64,000 bases of DNA, taken from assembly GCF_028737265.1 (NCBI RefSeq), contig NZ_JAQZAK010000002.1:868001-932000 (forward strand). Direction: 5' to 3'. Position 1 is the first letter of the stretch; each line of letters begins with the position of its first letter. The notes beneath the pieces are model-generated. The model made no database searches, was not told where the DNA came from, and saw only the letters and a program-made list of their open reading frames with translations. A program made the translations under genes and the position numbers. This DNA is from Actinomycetospora callitridis (GTDB lineage: Bacteria > Actinomycetota > Actinomycetes > Mycobacteriales > Pseudonocardiaceae). This document shows, one piece after another, positions 30,992 to 37,994 of this stretch.

Positions 30992-31014
30992 GACCGTGTC
31001 CTGAGGACACGGTC
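30992..31014 (-). terminator. Hairpin after the sigma-recombinase gene
   Basis: GACCGTGTCC and GGACACGGTC form a perfect 10-bp stem with a 3-nt loop, 30 nt after the TGA of the minus-strand sigma gene. It suggests that the shortened recombinase end is the genuine transcript end. Confidence 0.7.
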
Positions 31015-31043
31015 TGCCTGCTCGACCCCTCTCCCGGCGGCGA

Positions 31044-32999
31044 TCAGCTCCGCGGACGCAGCAGGCGCAACGTCGCGTCCCGTCCGGTCGCCCGGGTGAA
31101 CAGGTACTCGGCCCGCTCGTAGGACAACCGCGTGCGACCCGTGTCCGGGCACCGGTCCCCCGCAGCGGGGGTGCGGGCCGGGCCCGGGCGACGGTCGGCG
31201 AGGAAGACCGGCCCGCGGGTGCGCCCCACGAGCAGGACGTCGAGCAGGCGCGCGGTGCGGGCGCGCCAGGTGACGGCGCCGGCGCACCGGTCGTCCCGGT
31301 CCAGGTCGTCGACGTCGAGGGCGAGCACGGCGCGGACCGGCGCCCCGGACTCGTGCAGCAGCGACCACAGCGCGCGCTCGCGGACCGGCACCGCAGGGTC
31401 GTCGCAGAGCGCCACGACTCGCACGGGGTCCAGCGGTGCGGCCTGTGGGCGGTCGGGGGCGCGGCGCTCCAGGCCCTCGGCGAGGTCGGGGCGGTCGAGC
31501 CAGGCGGCGAACGACCGGACCGCGGCGCGGTGCCGGTTCCACGTCGCGGCGGCCGCCCCGCCCCAGGTGGTCACGAGCACGCGGGTGACCTCGTCGCCGG
31601 TGAGGGCGTCGAGCGGGGTGGTGCCGCCGAGCCCGCGCACCAGCCGGCGCAGGGTCTGGCCGTAGGCCCGGCGCGCGGGGGGCTCGAGACCGCCGAGGAA
31701 CGCGGCGGCGCGGTCGTCGAGGGTCGGCGCGGTGGTCGTCCCGGCCGGGGCCGAGGCGCGGGCGTCGAGGTACGCGCGCTCGGCGTCGTTGCGGGTCAGG
31801 GCGGCCGCGCGGGCGTACTCCCGGCGCGCCTCGTCGTGGCGGCCCAGGCGGCCCAGCAGATCGGCGCGGACGCCCGGCAGCAGGTGGTAGTCGCGCAGCC
31901 GGGGGTCGTCGCGCAGGGCGTCGGCGAGCGCCAGCCCGGCCTCCGGTCCCCGGGCGCGGCCGACGGCGACGGCCCGGTTGAGCGCGACCACGGGCGTGGG
32001 CAGGAGCGCGGCGAGCCGGTCGTAGAGCGCGGCGATCGCGGTCCAGTCGGTGTCCTCGGGGCGCCGGGCCTGCGCGTGGCAGACCGCGATCGCGGCCTGC
32101 AGGACATAGATCCCGGGGGTCCCGCCGAGGTCGCGGGCGCGCAACATCGACGTGAAGCCGCGCCGCACGTGCACCGGGTCCCAGCGCCCGCGGTCCTGCT
32201 CGTGCAGCGGGATCGGCGCGCCCCCCGGGCCGGTGCGCGCCGCCGACCGCGAGGCCTGCAGCTCCATGAGCGCGACCAGGCCGTGCACCTCGGGCTCGGA
32301 CGGCGCGAGCGCGGCGAGGCGGTGCCCGAGGCGCAGGGCCTGCCCGCAGAGGTCCGTGCGCACCAGCGCCTGGCCGGACGTGGCCGCGTAGCCCTCGTTG
32401 AACACGAGGTAGACCACCTCGAGCACCGACGACAGCCGCGCGGCGAGCTCGTCGCGCCCGGGCATCGCGAACTCGGCCCCGGCCTCGGCGAGCGTCCGCT
32501 TCGCGTCGGCGATCCGCCGGCTGATCGTGGCGTCGTCGGCGAGGAAGGCGCGGGCGATCTCGGCGACGTCCAACCCGCCGAGCAGGCGCAGGGTCAGCGC
32601 GAGGCGTCCCTCGGTGCGCAGCACGGGGTGGCACGACAGGAACATCAGGCGCAGGACGTCGGCCTCGTCGTCGCCCGCCTCGTCACCCGCGCCGGCGGGC
32701 TCGCCGTCGGACTCCCCGGCGTGGGCGATCTCGGCGTGGGCACGCTCGGCGCGGCCCTCGCGCCGCAGGTGGTCGACGGCGCGCCGCTTGGCGACGGCGG
32801 TGAGCCAGGCGCCCGGGTTGGCGGGGACGCCCTCGTCCGGCCACTGCTCCAGCGCGGCGACGAGGGCGTCCTGCGCGAGCTCCTCGGCCAGGCCGACGTC
32901 GTGGACCATCCGCGTGAGGGCGGCGACGATCCGGGCGGACTCGAGCTTCCAGACCGCGTCCACCCGGGCGTGCAGCCCGCCCTCACGCGCCGGGGTCAC
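31044..32999 (-). CDS. ECF42-type sigma factor fused to an incomplete tyrosine recombinase
   Basis: 651 residues. Residues 10-85 are sigma region 2 (DVGLAEELAQDALVAALEQWP; GAWLTAVAKRRAVDHLRR) and 115-175 region 4 (LDVAEIARAFLADDATISRRI). Residues 185-412 are the helical, TPR-like DUF6596 extension of ECF42 factors (VVYLVFNEGYAAT; PTPVVALNRAVAVGRA). From about 432 it continues into a SAM-like core-binding domain (AAAFLGGLEPPARRAYGQTL; WNRHRAAVRSFAAWL) and a recombinase-type catalytic fold (RTRGPVFLADRRP; RLSYERAEYLFTRATG). It stops at LRLLRPRS, where the HxLRHS box would begin, so the catalytic tyrosine is missing, and the box-I arginine position appears to be proline. GTG start overlaps the DGPF gene. 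Ordinary ECF42 proteins end near residue 412. Confidence 0.88.
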   Translation of the reverse strand: MTPAREGGLHARVDAVWKLESARIVAALTRMVHDVGLAEELAQDALVAALEQWPDEGVPANPGAWLTAVAKRRAVDHLRREGRAERAHAEIAHAGESDGEPAGAGDEAGDDEADVLRLMFLSCHPVLRTEGRLALTLRLLGGLDVAEIARAFLADDATISRRIADAKRTLAEAGAEFAMPGRDELAARLSSVLEVVYLVFNEGYAATSGQALVRTDLCGQALRLGHRLAALAPSEPEVHGLVALMELQASRSAARTGPGGAPIPLHEQDRGRWDPVHVRRGFTSMLRARDLGGTPGIYVLQAAIAVCHAQARRPEDTDWTAIAALYDRLAALLPTPVVALNRAVAVGRARGPEAGLALADALRDDPRLRDYHLLPGVRADLLGRLGRHDEARREYARAAALTRNDAERAYLDARASAPAGTTTAPTLDDRAAAFLGGLEPPARRAYGQTLRRLVRGLGGTTPLDALTGDEVTRVLVTTWGGAAAATWNRHRAAVRSFAAWLDRPDLAEGLERRAPDRPQAAPLDPVRVVALCDDPAVPVRERALWSLLHESGAPVRAVLALDVDDLDRDDRCAGAVTWRARTARLLDVLLVGRTRGPVFLADRRPGPARTPAAGDRCPDTGRTRLSYERAEYLFTRATGRDATLRLLRPRS

Positions 33000-33319
33000 G
33001 GACCCATGACCCGGTGCAGGACGCTGGCGCCGTCACCGACGATCCGGCGGAAGCGCCGCGAGACCTCGAGCGCCTCCTCGTGGGAGGAGACCTCGACCAG
33101 GGCGAAGCCCAGGATCTCCTCCTTCGCCTCGACGAAGGGTCCGTCGGTCACGGTGATCTCGTCGCCGACCGAGGTGACCTTCACGCCGCCGGGCTCGAGG
33201 CCGCCGGTGGCGATGAGGATGCCGGCGGCGGTCATCTCCTCGATGAACGCGCCCATCTCGGCGAACAGGGCCTCGTCGGCCTGTCGGCTGTTCTGCCCGG
33301 TGGTCATCAGGTAGCGCAT
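32996..33319 (-). CDS. DGPF/YCII-related protein, ECF42 partner
   Basis: 107-residue small protein of the YCII-like DGPF family (MRYLMTTGQNS..., with the name motif at TVTDGPFVEAKEEILGFALVEV). Genes of this family typically stand directly before ECF42 sigma factors and are thought to be their targets or partners; here the stop overlaps the sigma start as GTGA. Biochemical role unknown. Its promoter would lie in the concentric palindrome at 33372-33439. Confidence 0.92.
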   Translation of the reverse strand: MRYLMTTGQNSRQADEALFAEMGAFIEEMTAAGILIATGGLEPGGVKVTSVGDEITVTDGPFVEAKEEILGFALVEVSSHEEALEVSRRFRRIVGDGASVLHRVMGP

Positions 33320-33371
33320 CGGGTGCTCCTCGATCTCCGTGGTGATCCGGTGGTGCGGGGTGCTGACGGCT

Positions 33372-33439
33372 CCACGTCGTCCGGGCCGATGCGACAGGGA
33401 ACGGCGACGTTCCCTGTCCTATCAGGTCGGACGACGTGG
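33372..33439. promoter_or_regulatory. Concentric double palindrome between divergent genes
   Basis: Outer arms CCACGTCGTCCG (33372-33383) and CGGACGACGTGG (33428-33439), inner arms GACAGGGAAC (33393-33402) and GTTCCCTGTC (33409-33418), both perfect and sharing the same centre at 33405.5. The inner arms place GGGAAC, similar to an ECF -35 element, on both strands. It lies between the DGPF-sigma operon and the DUF998 gene, whose start is 44 nt away. Role inferred as a shared operator/promoter. Confidence 0.65.
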
Positions 33440-33482
33440 TGGCGAGAGTCCGATCCGGCAGGTCCCCAGAGAGGCACCCGAG

Positions 33483-34160
33483 ATGACCACGACCGCTGTC
33501 GCCCCCGCCGTCACCACCACCCCCACCACCAGCGCTGCCGTCACCCGCACCCGCCGACAGCTCGCCGCGCTGGCCGTCGGCTTCCCGCTCTGGGCCGCGG
33601 TGTCGGTCGCCCAGGCCGCCACCCGCGAGGGGTTCGACATCCTGCGCCACCCGCTGAGCCTGCTGTCCACCGGCGACCTCGGGTGGCTGCAGATCACCAA
33701 CTTCGTCGTCGCCGGCGTCCTGGCCGTCGTCGGGGCGCGCGGACTCCGCACCGCCCTGCACGGCACCCCGGGCGGCGTCTGGGCGCCTCGGCTCGTGGCC
33801 GCCGCCGGGATCGGACTGGTCGCGGCCGGGTTCCTCGTCATGGATCCGGGGGCGAACTTCCCCGTCGGTGCGCCCGACGACCTGCCGCTCGTCTCCTGGC
33901 ACGCCGTCGGCCACATGGTCGCCGGCACCGTCTGCTTCACCTCGCTCATCGCCGCCTGCTTCGTCCTGGCCCGCCACCTCACCCGCACCGGACGCCGGGG
34001 CCTCGCGATCGCCGGCCGCGTCGCGGGCCTCTCCCTGGCGCTCGGCTGGGGCTGGGCGATGGGCGGGGGTGCCGCCGGCACGCTGACCCTCGCGGTCGGT
34101 GCCATCGCCGCGATGCTCGCCGTCGCCGGGGTCGCCGCCCTGGCGCGGCGCGAGGTCTGA
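33483..34160 (+). CDS. DUF998 family membrane protein
   Basis: 225 residues with six predicted membrane helices after a Thr/Val-rich N-terminal tail (TTTPTTSAAVTRTRRQL). The motif REGFDILRHPLSLLSTGDLGWLQITNFVVAG is characteristic of DUF998 proteins of actinobacteria. Function unknown. It is divergent from the DGPF/ECF42 operon across the concentric palindrome and ends at a strong terminator, so it stands as a single-gene unit and is a plausible target of the neighbouring sigma factor. Confidence 0.85.
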   Translation: MTTTAVAPAVTTTPTTSAAVTRTRRQLAALAVGFPLWAAVSVAQAATREGFDILRHPLSLLSTGDLGWLQITNFVVAGVLAVVGARGLRTALHGTPGGVWAPRLVAAAGIGLVAAGFLVMDPGANFPVGAPDDLPLVSWHAVGHMVAGTVCFTSLIAACFVLARHLTRTGRRGLAIAGRVAGLSLALGWGWAMGGGAAGTLTLAVGAIAAMLAVAGVAALARREV

Positions 34161-34171
34161 TCACCCGCGGA

Positions 34172-34207
34172 CGCCGAACCCCTCCGGTGTTCCGGAGGGG
34201 TTCGGCG
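34172..34207 (+). terminator. Terminator after the DUF998 gene
   Basis: CGCCGAACCCCTCCGG (34172-34187) and its exact complement (34192-34207), a 16-bp stem with a TGTT loop, 11 nt after the stop. The rest of 34208-34377 shows no convincing gene, promoter or riboswitch. Confidence 0.85.
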
Positions 34208-34377
34208 CATGATCACCCACAGGAGCCCCTCGGCCCCCGTGCGTCTGCACCACGTACGCGCCGACGTCGTGGAGGCGCGCCGTACGGGTGGTGAAGCACT
34301 CGACCGGATGACAACCCATCGAGCGGATCTCCGCCGAATCGGACACCGCGGCCCGTGATCGCGCCGTTCACTGCACC

Positions 34378-35706
34378 GTGCGCACCGATACGACTCGACT
34401 CCAGCCCTCCGCGGAGCGGGTCGTCCGGGCGCGGCGGACGCGACGGACAGGCTTCGTCGTGGCCACCGGCGTCCTGACGACCGCCCTGTCGCTCGCGACC
34501 CTCGCCCCGGTGGCGAGCGCCGACCCGGGCGTTCCGCCGCCGACCGGCCCGCACACGCAGGCCGCCCCGAACGACGAGGGCCCGCAGCGCTGGGCGCCCC
34601 CGCTGGCCGGGACGTCGACCGGTGTCGCGATCACCGACGGCACCGCCCGCCTGAGCACCATGCGCGACGGCACCGAGACCGGCCCGGCCGCGCTGCGCGG
34701 CGCCGAGCGCCAGGGCCTGCTCGACCTCGGCGCCCACCAGTTCGCGACCCCGGTCAACCGGATCGACGCCCCGGTCACCGGCGACGTCCCGCCCGGGTCC
34801 CAGGTGGCGGTCGACGTGCGCGGGCAGGACGCCGACGGGCAGTGGAGCGAGTGGCTCCCCGCCGAGCCGGGCTCCCCCGCGGTGCTCCCGGAGCCCACGC
34901 GGACCGTGGCCGTGCGGCTCGCGATGCTCGCCCCGACCGGATCGGCCGGACCGGTGGTGCGCAGCCTCGAGGTCCTCGCCGACGAGGTGCCGACCGGCCC
35001 GCGCACGATCGCCCCGCGGGCCAGCTACCGGGTGTTCGCCACCCGCGAGGGTCTCGTCGGCGGCGTCACCGCCAACGGGCACCGGATCAGGCCGAACGAC
35101 CAGTTCGCCGCGCTGCCCTCGCGCCGGGCGCTCTCCCCGAACGGGCGCGGCGACTACAGCGTGCGTGTCTGCGCCGCGGGCGGGCGCTGCGCGACCGTGC
35201 CGGTGTGGGACGTCGGGCCCTGGAACACCAAGGACGACTACTGGAACCCGTCGAACCAGCGCCAGCAGTGGAAGGACCTGCCGCAGGGCCGCCCGCAGGC
35301 CCAGGCCGCGTTCGAGAACAAGTACAACGGCGGGCGCGACGGCTTCGGCCGCCAGGTGAAGAACCCCGCGGGCATCGACCTCGCCGACGGCACCTTCTAC
35401 GGCCTCGGCCTGCGCGACAACGCGTTCGTCACCGTCGACTACCTCTGGACCGCGAAGTCCGCAGCACTGGGACGGGCGGCCACCGCCGGCGCCGGTCCGG
35501 TCGTGGAACGCGCGACGCCGGACGCCGCGGCACCCGACGGCGGGGTGGTCGGCGACGGCGCCCAGGTCGAGGTCCAGTGCCAGGTCGCGGGCACCTCCGT
35601 CACCGGCACCCAGGGCACCAGCAACCTCTGGCTGCGCACTCGGCCGGAGCGCTACGTCCCGGCCGCGTGGATCCAGGGCGCGCCGCCGGTGCCGCCCTGC
35701 ACCTAG
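34378..35706 (+). CDS. Secreted protein with double-psi-barrel-like and SH3-like segments
   Basis: 442 residues. An arginine-rich N-terminus is followed by a hydrophobic segment ending APVASA-DP, a signal peptide with cleavage near residue 49. Residues about 60-210 form an unassigned domain. Residues 215-350 (REGLVGGVTANGHRI; YSVRVCAAGGRCATVPVWDVGPWNTKDDYW) resemble the RlpA/expansin-like barrel that acts on peptidoglycan. The last 60 residues (VEVQCQVAGTSVTG; TSNLWLRT) look like an SH3-type wall-binding repeat. Function is inferred as cell-wall associated. GTG start. It lies 24 nt before menA on the same strand. Confidence 0.75.
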   Translation: MRTDTTRLQPSAERVVRARRTRRTGFVVATGVLTTALSLATLAPVASADPGVPPPTGPHTQAAPNDEGPQRWAPPLAGTSTGVAITDGTARLSTMRDGTETGPAALRGAERQGLLDLGAHQFATPVNRIDAPVTGDVPPGSQVAVDVRGQDADGQWSEWLPAEPGSPAVLPEPTRTVAVRLAMLAPTGSAGPVVRSLEVLADEVPTGPRTIAPRASYRVFATREGLVGGVTANGHRIRPNDQFAALPSRRALSPNGRGDYSVRVCAAGGRCATVPVWDVGPWNTKDDYWNPSNQRQQWKDLPQGRPQAQAAFENKYNGGRDGFGRQVKNPAGIDLADGTFYGLGLRDNAFVTVDYLWTAKSAALGRAATAGAGPVVERATPDAAAPDGGVVGDGAQVEVQCQVAGTSVTGTQGTSNLWLRTRPERYVPAAWIQGAPPVPPCT

Positions 35707-35730
35707 CGCACGTCGGTAAAGTCGCCGGGC

Positions 35731-36603
35731 GTGGCGACCGTCGGCGAATGGGTGGAGGGCGCGCGTCCCCGCACGCTGCCCACGGCGATCGCCCCGGTGC
35801 TCGCGGGCTCCGGGGCGGCCGCGGGGGTCGCCGGGTTCGACCCGGTGGCCGCCGTGCTCGCGCTGGTCGTCTCGGTGTCCTTCGTGATCGGCGTGAACTT
35901 CGCCAACGACTACTCCGACGGCGTGCGCGGCACCGACGACGACCGCGTCGGCCCGCTGCGTCTCGTGGGCTCCGGGGTGGCGCAGCCGTACGTGGTCAAG
36001 CGCACCGCGATGCTCTGCCTGGGCCTCGGCGCCCTCGCCGGCGTCGTGCTGTCGCTCTACAGCGGGCACTGGTGGCTGATCGTCGTCGGCGCGGTGTGCC
36101 TGCTCGGCGCCTGGTTCTACACCGGGGGCTCGCGCCCGTACGGCTACCGCGGGCTGGGCGAGCTCGCGGTGTTCGTCTTCTTCGGACCGGTCGCGGTGCT
36201 CGGCACCGAGTTCGTGCAGACGGGCCGCGCGAGCGGCCTCGGGATCGGCGCGTCGGTGGGCGTCGGGCTGCTCGCCTGCGCGGTCCTCGTCGCCAACAAC
36301 CTGCGCGACATCGGCTCCGACGTCGACACCGGCAAGCGCACCCTCGCCGTGGTGCTCGGCGACCGCGACACCCGCGTGCTCTACGCCGCGCTCGTCGTGG
36401 TCCCGCTCGGCATGACGCTCGTGCTCAGCCTGCGGGCGTGGGGGGCGCTCGCCGGTCTCCTGGCGCTGGTGCTGCTCGTGCCCGGGCTGCGGCGCGTGCT
36501 CGCCGGGTCGACCGGCCGCGACCTGATCCCCGTCCTGCGCGACACCGCGCTCGGGCTGCTGGTGTGGTCCGCCGCGACGGGGCTGGGCCTGGCCCTGACC
36601 TAG
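35731..36603 (+). CDS. menA: 1,4-dihydroxy-2-naphthoate polyprenyltransferase
   Basis: Membrane prenyltransferase that attaches the polyprenyl chain to DHNA to give demethylmenaquinone, 290 residues with about nine helices. The catalytic NDYSDGVRGTDDDR motif and the second aspartate motif NNLRDIGSDVDTGKRTLAV are intact. GTG start. It works with menD, menG, menJ and the prenyl synthase elsewhere in this window. Its TAG stop begins a tandem array (36591-36650). Confidence 0.96.
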   Translation: MATVGEWVEGARPRTLPTAIAPVLAGSGAAAGVAGFDPVAAVLALVVSVSFVIGVNFANDYSDGVRGTDDDRVGPLRLVGSGVAQPYVVKRTAMLCLGLGALAGVVLSLYSGHWWLIVVGAVCLLGAWFYTGGSRPYGYRGLGELAVFVFFGPVAVLGTEFVQTGRASGLGIGASVGVGLLACAVLVANNLRDIGSDVDTGKRTLAVVLGDRDTRVLYAALVVVPLGMTLVLSLRAWGALAGLLALVLLVPGLRRVLAGSTGRDLIPVLRDTALGLLVWSAATGLGLALT

Positions 36604-36650
36604 GCCCTGACCTAGGCCCTGACCTAGGCCCTGACCTAGGCCCTGACCTA
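36591..36650. repeat. Five-copy 12-bp array carrying the stop codons of two genes
   Basis: Unit GGCCCTGACCTA repeated five times without a mismatch, followed by GG. Each junction makes CCTAGG, a palindrome that reads TAG on both strands. The first copy ends menA (TAG 36601-36603) and the last ends the convergent DUF4229 gene (TAG at 36650-36648). Because the period is 12, every copy repeats the stop in both reading frames. Confidence 0.92.
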
Positions 36651-37004
36651 GGACTCCTCTCCGGAGGCGTCGCCCCGGAGCTCGGCCCGCAGCTGCTCGC
36701 GCCGGGCCCGGCGCGACGCCGTCGCCGCGTCGACCTCGGCGGCGAGCCGGGCCCGCAGCCCGCGGAACAGGAACAGCGACAGCGGCAGGGCGACGACGAT
36801 GGCGACCAGCAGCGACACGAGCAGCGGCAGGCCGACGAGCACGAGCACGCCCGCGATCACCGCGACGACGAGCAGGCGGGCGCCGACGTAGAGGGCGACC
36901 GCGAGCGCGACGCCGCCGGGCGTGCCGGTGGCGCCGGAGGGGCTGTCGGCGGTGTCGTCCCGGACGCCCTCGGCGGGCCCGGGAACGGGATTCGGCGAGG
37001 TCAC
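36648..37004 (-). CDS. DUF4229 membrane protein
   Basis: 118 residues, two helices (about 34-52 and 56-76) and an Arg-rich C-terminal cytoplasmic tail (LFRGLRARLAAEVDAATASRRARRE), the layout of DUF4229. This family is commonly found next to menA in actinobacteria, as here, convergent with it. Function unknown. GTG start; its stop is in the last copy of the tandem array. Confidence 0.85.
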   Translation of the reverse strand: MTSPNPVPGPAEGVRDDTADSPSGATGTPGGVALAVALYVGARLLVVAVIAGVLVLVGLPLLVSLLVAIVVALPLSLFLFRGLRARLAAEVDAATASRRARREQLRAELRGDASGEES

Positions 37005-37209
37005 GGCACCAGGGTAGGCGCGTGGCGAGGGCGCCGCGTCCGCAGCCGGTGGGCGCCGGAGTCGTCCGTTTCGCCCTTTGTGCTCTCTTTACCTGGATAC
37101 AAGCGTTCGAGTACGTACGGGGTCCGGTGTCACGATTCGCCGCGTTGTGTCCGCTCCCGTCATTCGGCGGTCGGGCGGGCGCCCGTGGCGACAGGGAAGG
37201 TGGAGTGAC

Positions 37210-37413
37210 ATGACCATCACTCACGAGGCCGGCGAGCGACTGATGACCCCCGGCGAGGTCGCGGCGATGTTCCGCGTCGACCCGAAGACCGTCACACGCT
37301 GGGCGTCCGCGGGTCGCATCGGCTCCATCCGCACCCCGGGTGGCCACCGCCGCTTCCGCGAGTCCGAGGTCCGCACCCTGCTCGACGGCCTGACCAGCGA
37401 GGCGCACCGCTAG
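37210..37413 (+). CDS. bldC: Developmental MerR-like DNA-binding protein BldC
   Basis: 67-residue single winged helix-turn-helix domain, almost the same length as Streptomyces BldC. Sequence LMTPGEVAAMFRVDPKTVTRWASAGRIGSIRTPGGHRRF matches the MerR-type helix-turn-helix and wing of BldC, which binds direct repeats cooperatively and controls the onset of differentiation. ATG 37210 is preceded by GGAAGGTGGAG; the longer open frame is rejected because the family starts here. The 205 bases upstream contain CGTACG and GTAC-rich sequence and probably the promoter. Ends with a hairpin. Confidence 0.96.
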   Translation: MTITHEAGERLMTPGEVAAMFRVDPKTVTRWASAGRIGSIRTPGGHRRFRESEVRTLLDGLTSEAHR

Positions 37414-37424
37414 CCGACCCGTCA

Positions 37425-37452
37425 CGACCGGCGGCCGGGCGGCCGCCGGTCG
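37425..37452 (+). terminator. Terminator after bldC
   Basis: CGACCGGCGGCC (37425-37436) and GGCCGCCGGTCG (37441-37452) form a perfect 12-bp stem with a GGGC loop, 11 nt after the bldC stop. Confidence 0.8.
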
Positions 37453-37596
37453 GCGGCGCCGCGACGGCACCGGTGGGGATCCGCTTCGTCCGACCTCACC
37501 GGGGCGCCCCGTGACACGGCTCCCGCTCGTCCCGGGCACCCGACCGTCACCCGACGTCCACCTCGCGCACGTCACGCGGACTTCCGGTCCGACCGG

Positions 37597-37602
37597 TAGC
37601 GT
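37597..37602 (+). promoter_or_regulatory. Possible -10 element for the small membrane protein
   Basis: TAGCGT, 63 nt before the GTG at 37666, fits the actinobacterial -10 consensus and is identical to the one proposed for rex. No clear -35. The remaining sequence between bldC and 37666 shows nothing else identifiable. Confidence 0.3.
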
Positions 37603-37665
37603 GGTGGATGCCCGGTCCGTGGACCATCCGCGGCCGGTGACGTCGAAGATGCTGGAGGCGTCCGA

Positions 37666-37926
37666 GTGATCCCGTTCCTCGTGGCCGTGCTTGTCCTGGT
37701 CGTCGTGGGGACGTTGCTGTGGAAGGTGATGGCCGCCCAGGCGGCCCAGGCCGGACACGACGGCGGTCCCGGCAGCATGGTCGAGGACGCACCGACCGGT
37801 CCCACCCGCCAGGCCTCTCCGCGTCGCCCGCAGCGCCCGGTCGCGCCGGACGACGACCCGGAGTTCCTGCGCTCGCTCGACGAGCGGATCCAGCGCCCCG
37901 AGCGCGAGGACCCGCCCTCCACCTAG
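37666..37926 (+). CDS. Small single-pass membrane protein, unknown function
   Basis: 86 residues: an N-terminal membrane helix (IPFLVAVLVLVVVGTLLWKVM) then a hydrophilic Pro/Arg/Asp-rich cytoplasmic tail ending RPEREDPPST. GTG start with GGAGG a few bases upstream. I do not recognise a family. It is a single unit between bldC and a bidirectional terminator. Confidence 0.7.
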   Translation: MIPFLVAVLVLVVVGTLLWKVMAAQAAQAGHDGGPGSMVEDAPTGPTRQASPRRPQRPVAPDDDPEFLRSLDERIQRPEREDPPST

Positions 37927-37937
37927 AACACGACCTC

Positions 37938-37977
37938 CCGCGAGGGGCGTCCCGGTCCGCCGGGGCGCCCCTCGCGG
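37938..37977. terminator. Long bidirectional terminator
   Basis: Arms CCGCGAGGGGCG (37938-37949) and CGCCCCTCGCGG (37966-37977) with a further CCCGG/CCGGG stem inside, giving a nearly continuous stem topped by a TCCG loop. It lies between convergent genes, 11 nt after one stop and 17 nt from the other. Confidence 0.85.
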
Positions 37978-37994
37978 CGTCTGTGGGGGTCCCT

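Noticed and set aside
31000-31043. Continuation of the recombinase domain after the sigma gene stop by frameshift
   Set aside because: All three frames downstream were read; none gives an HxLRHS box or a catalytic Tyr segment, and a hairpin follows.
34161-34346. Minus-strand frame of 61 residues before the secreted protein gene
   Set aside because: It covers the terminator hairpin, has no ribosome-binding site and no recognisable sequence.
34208-34377. Possible c-di-AMP-type riboswitch before the secreted wall-related protein
   Set aside because: Such leaders occur before similar genes, but only a weak CCGAATCGG-like match is present and I could not build the conserved helices.
36591-36650. 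CRISPR-like array
   Set aside because: Units are 12 bp and directly joined with no spacers; no cas genes nearby.
37078-37209. N-terminal extension of BldC
   Set aside because: The frame is open, but BldC proteins are about 68 residues and the ATG at 37210 has a strong ribosome-binding site.
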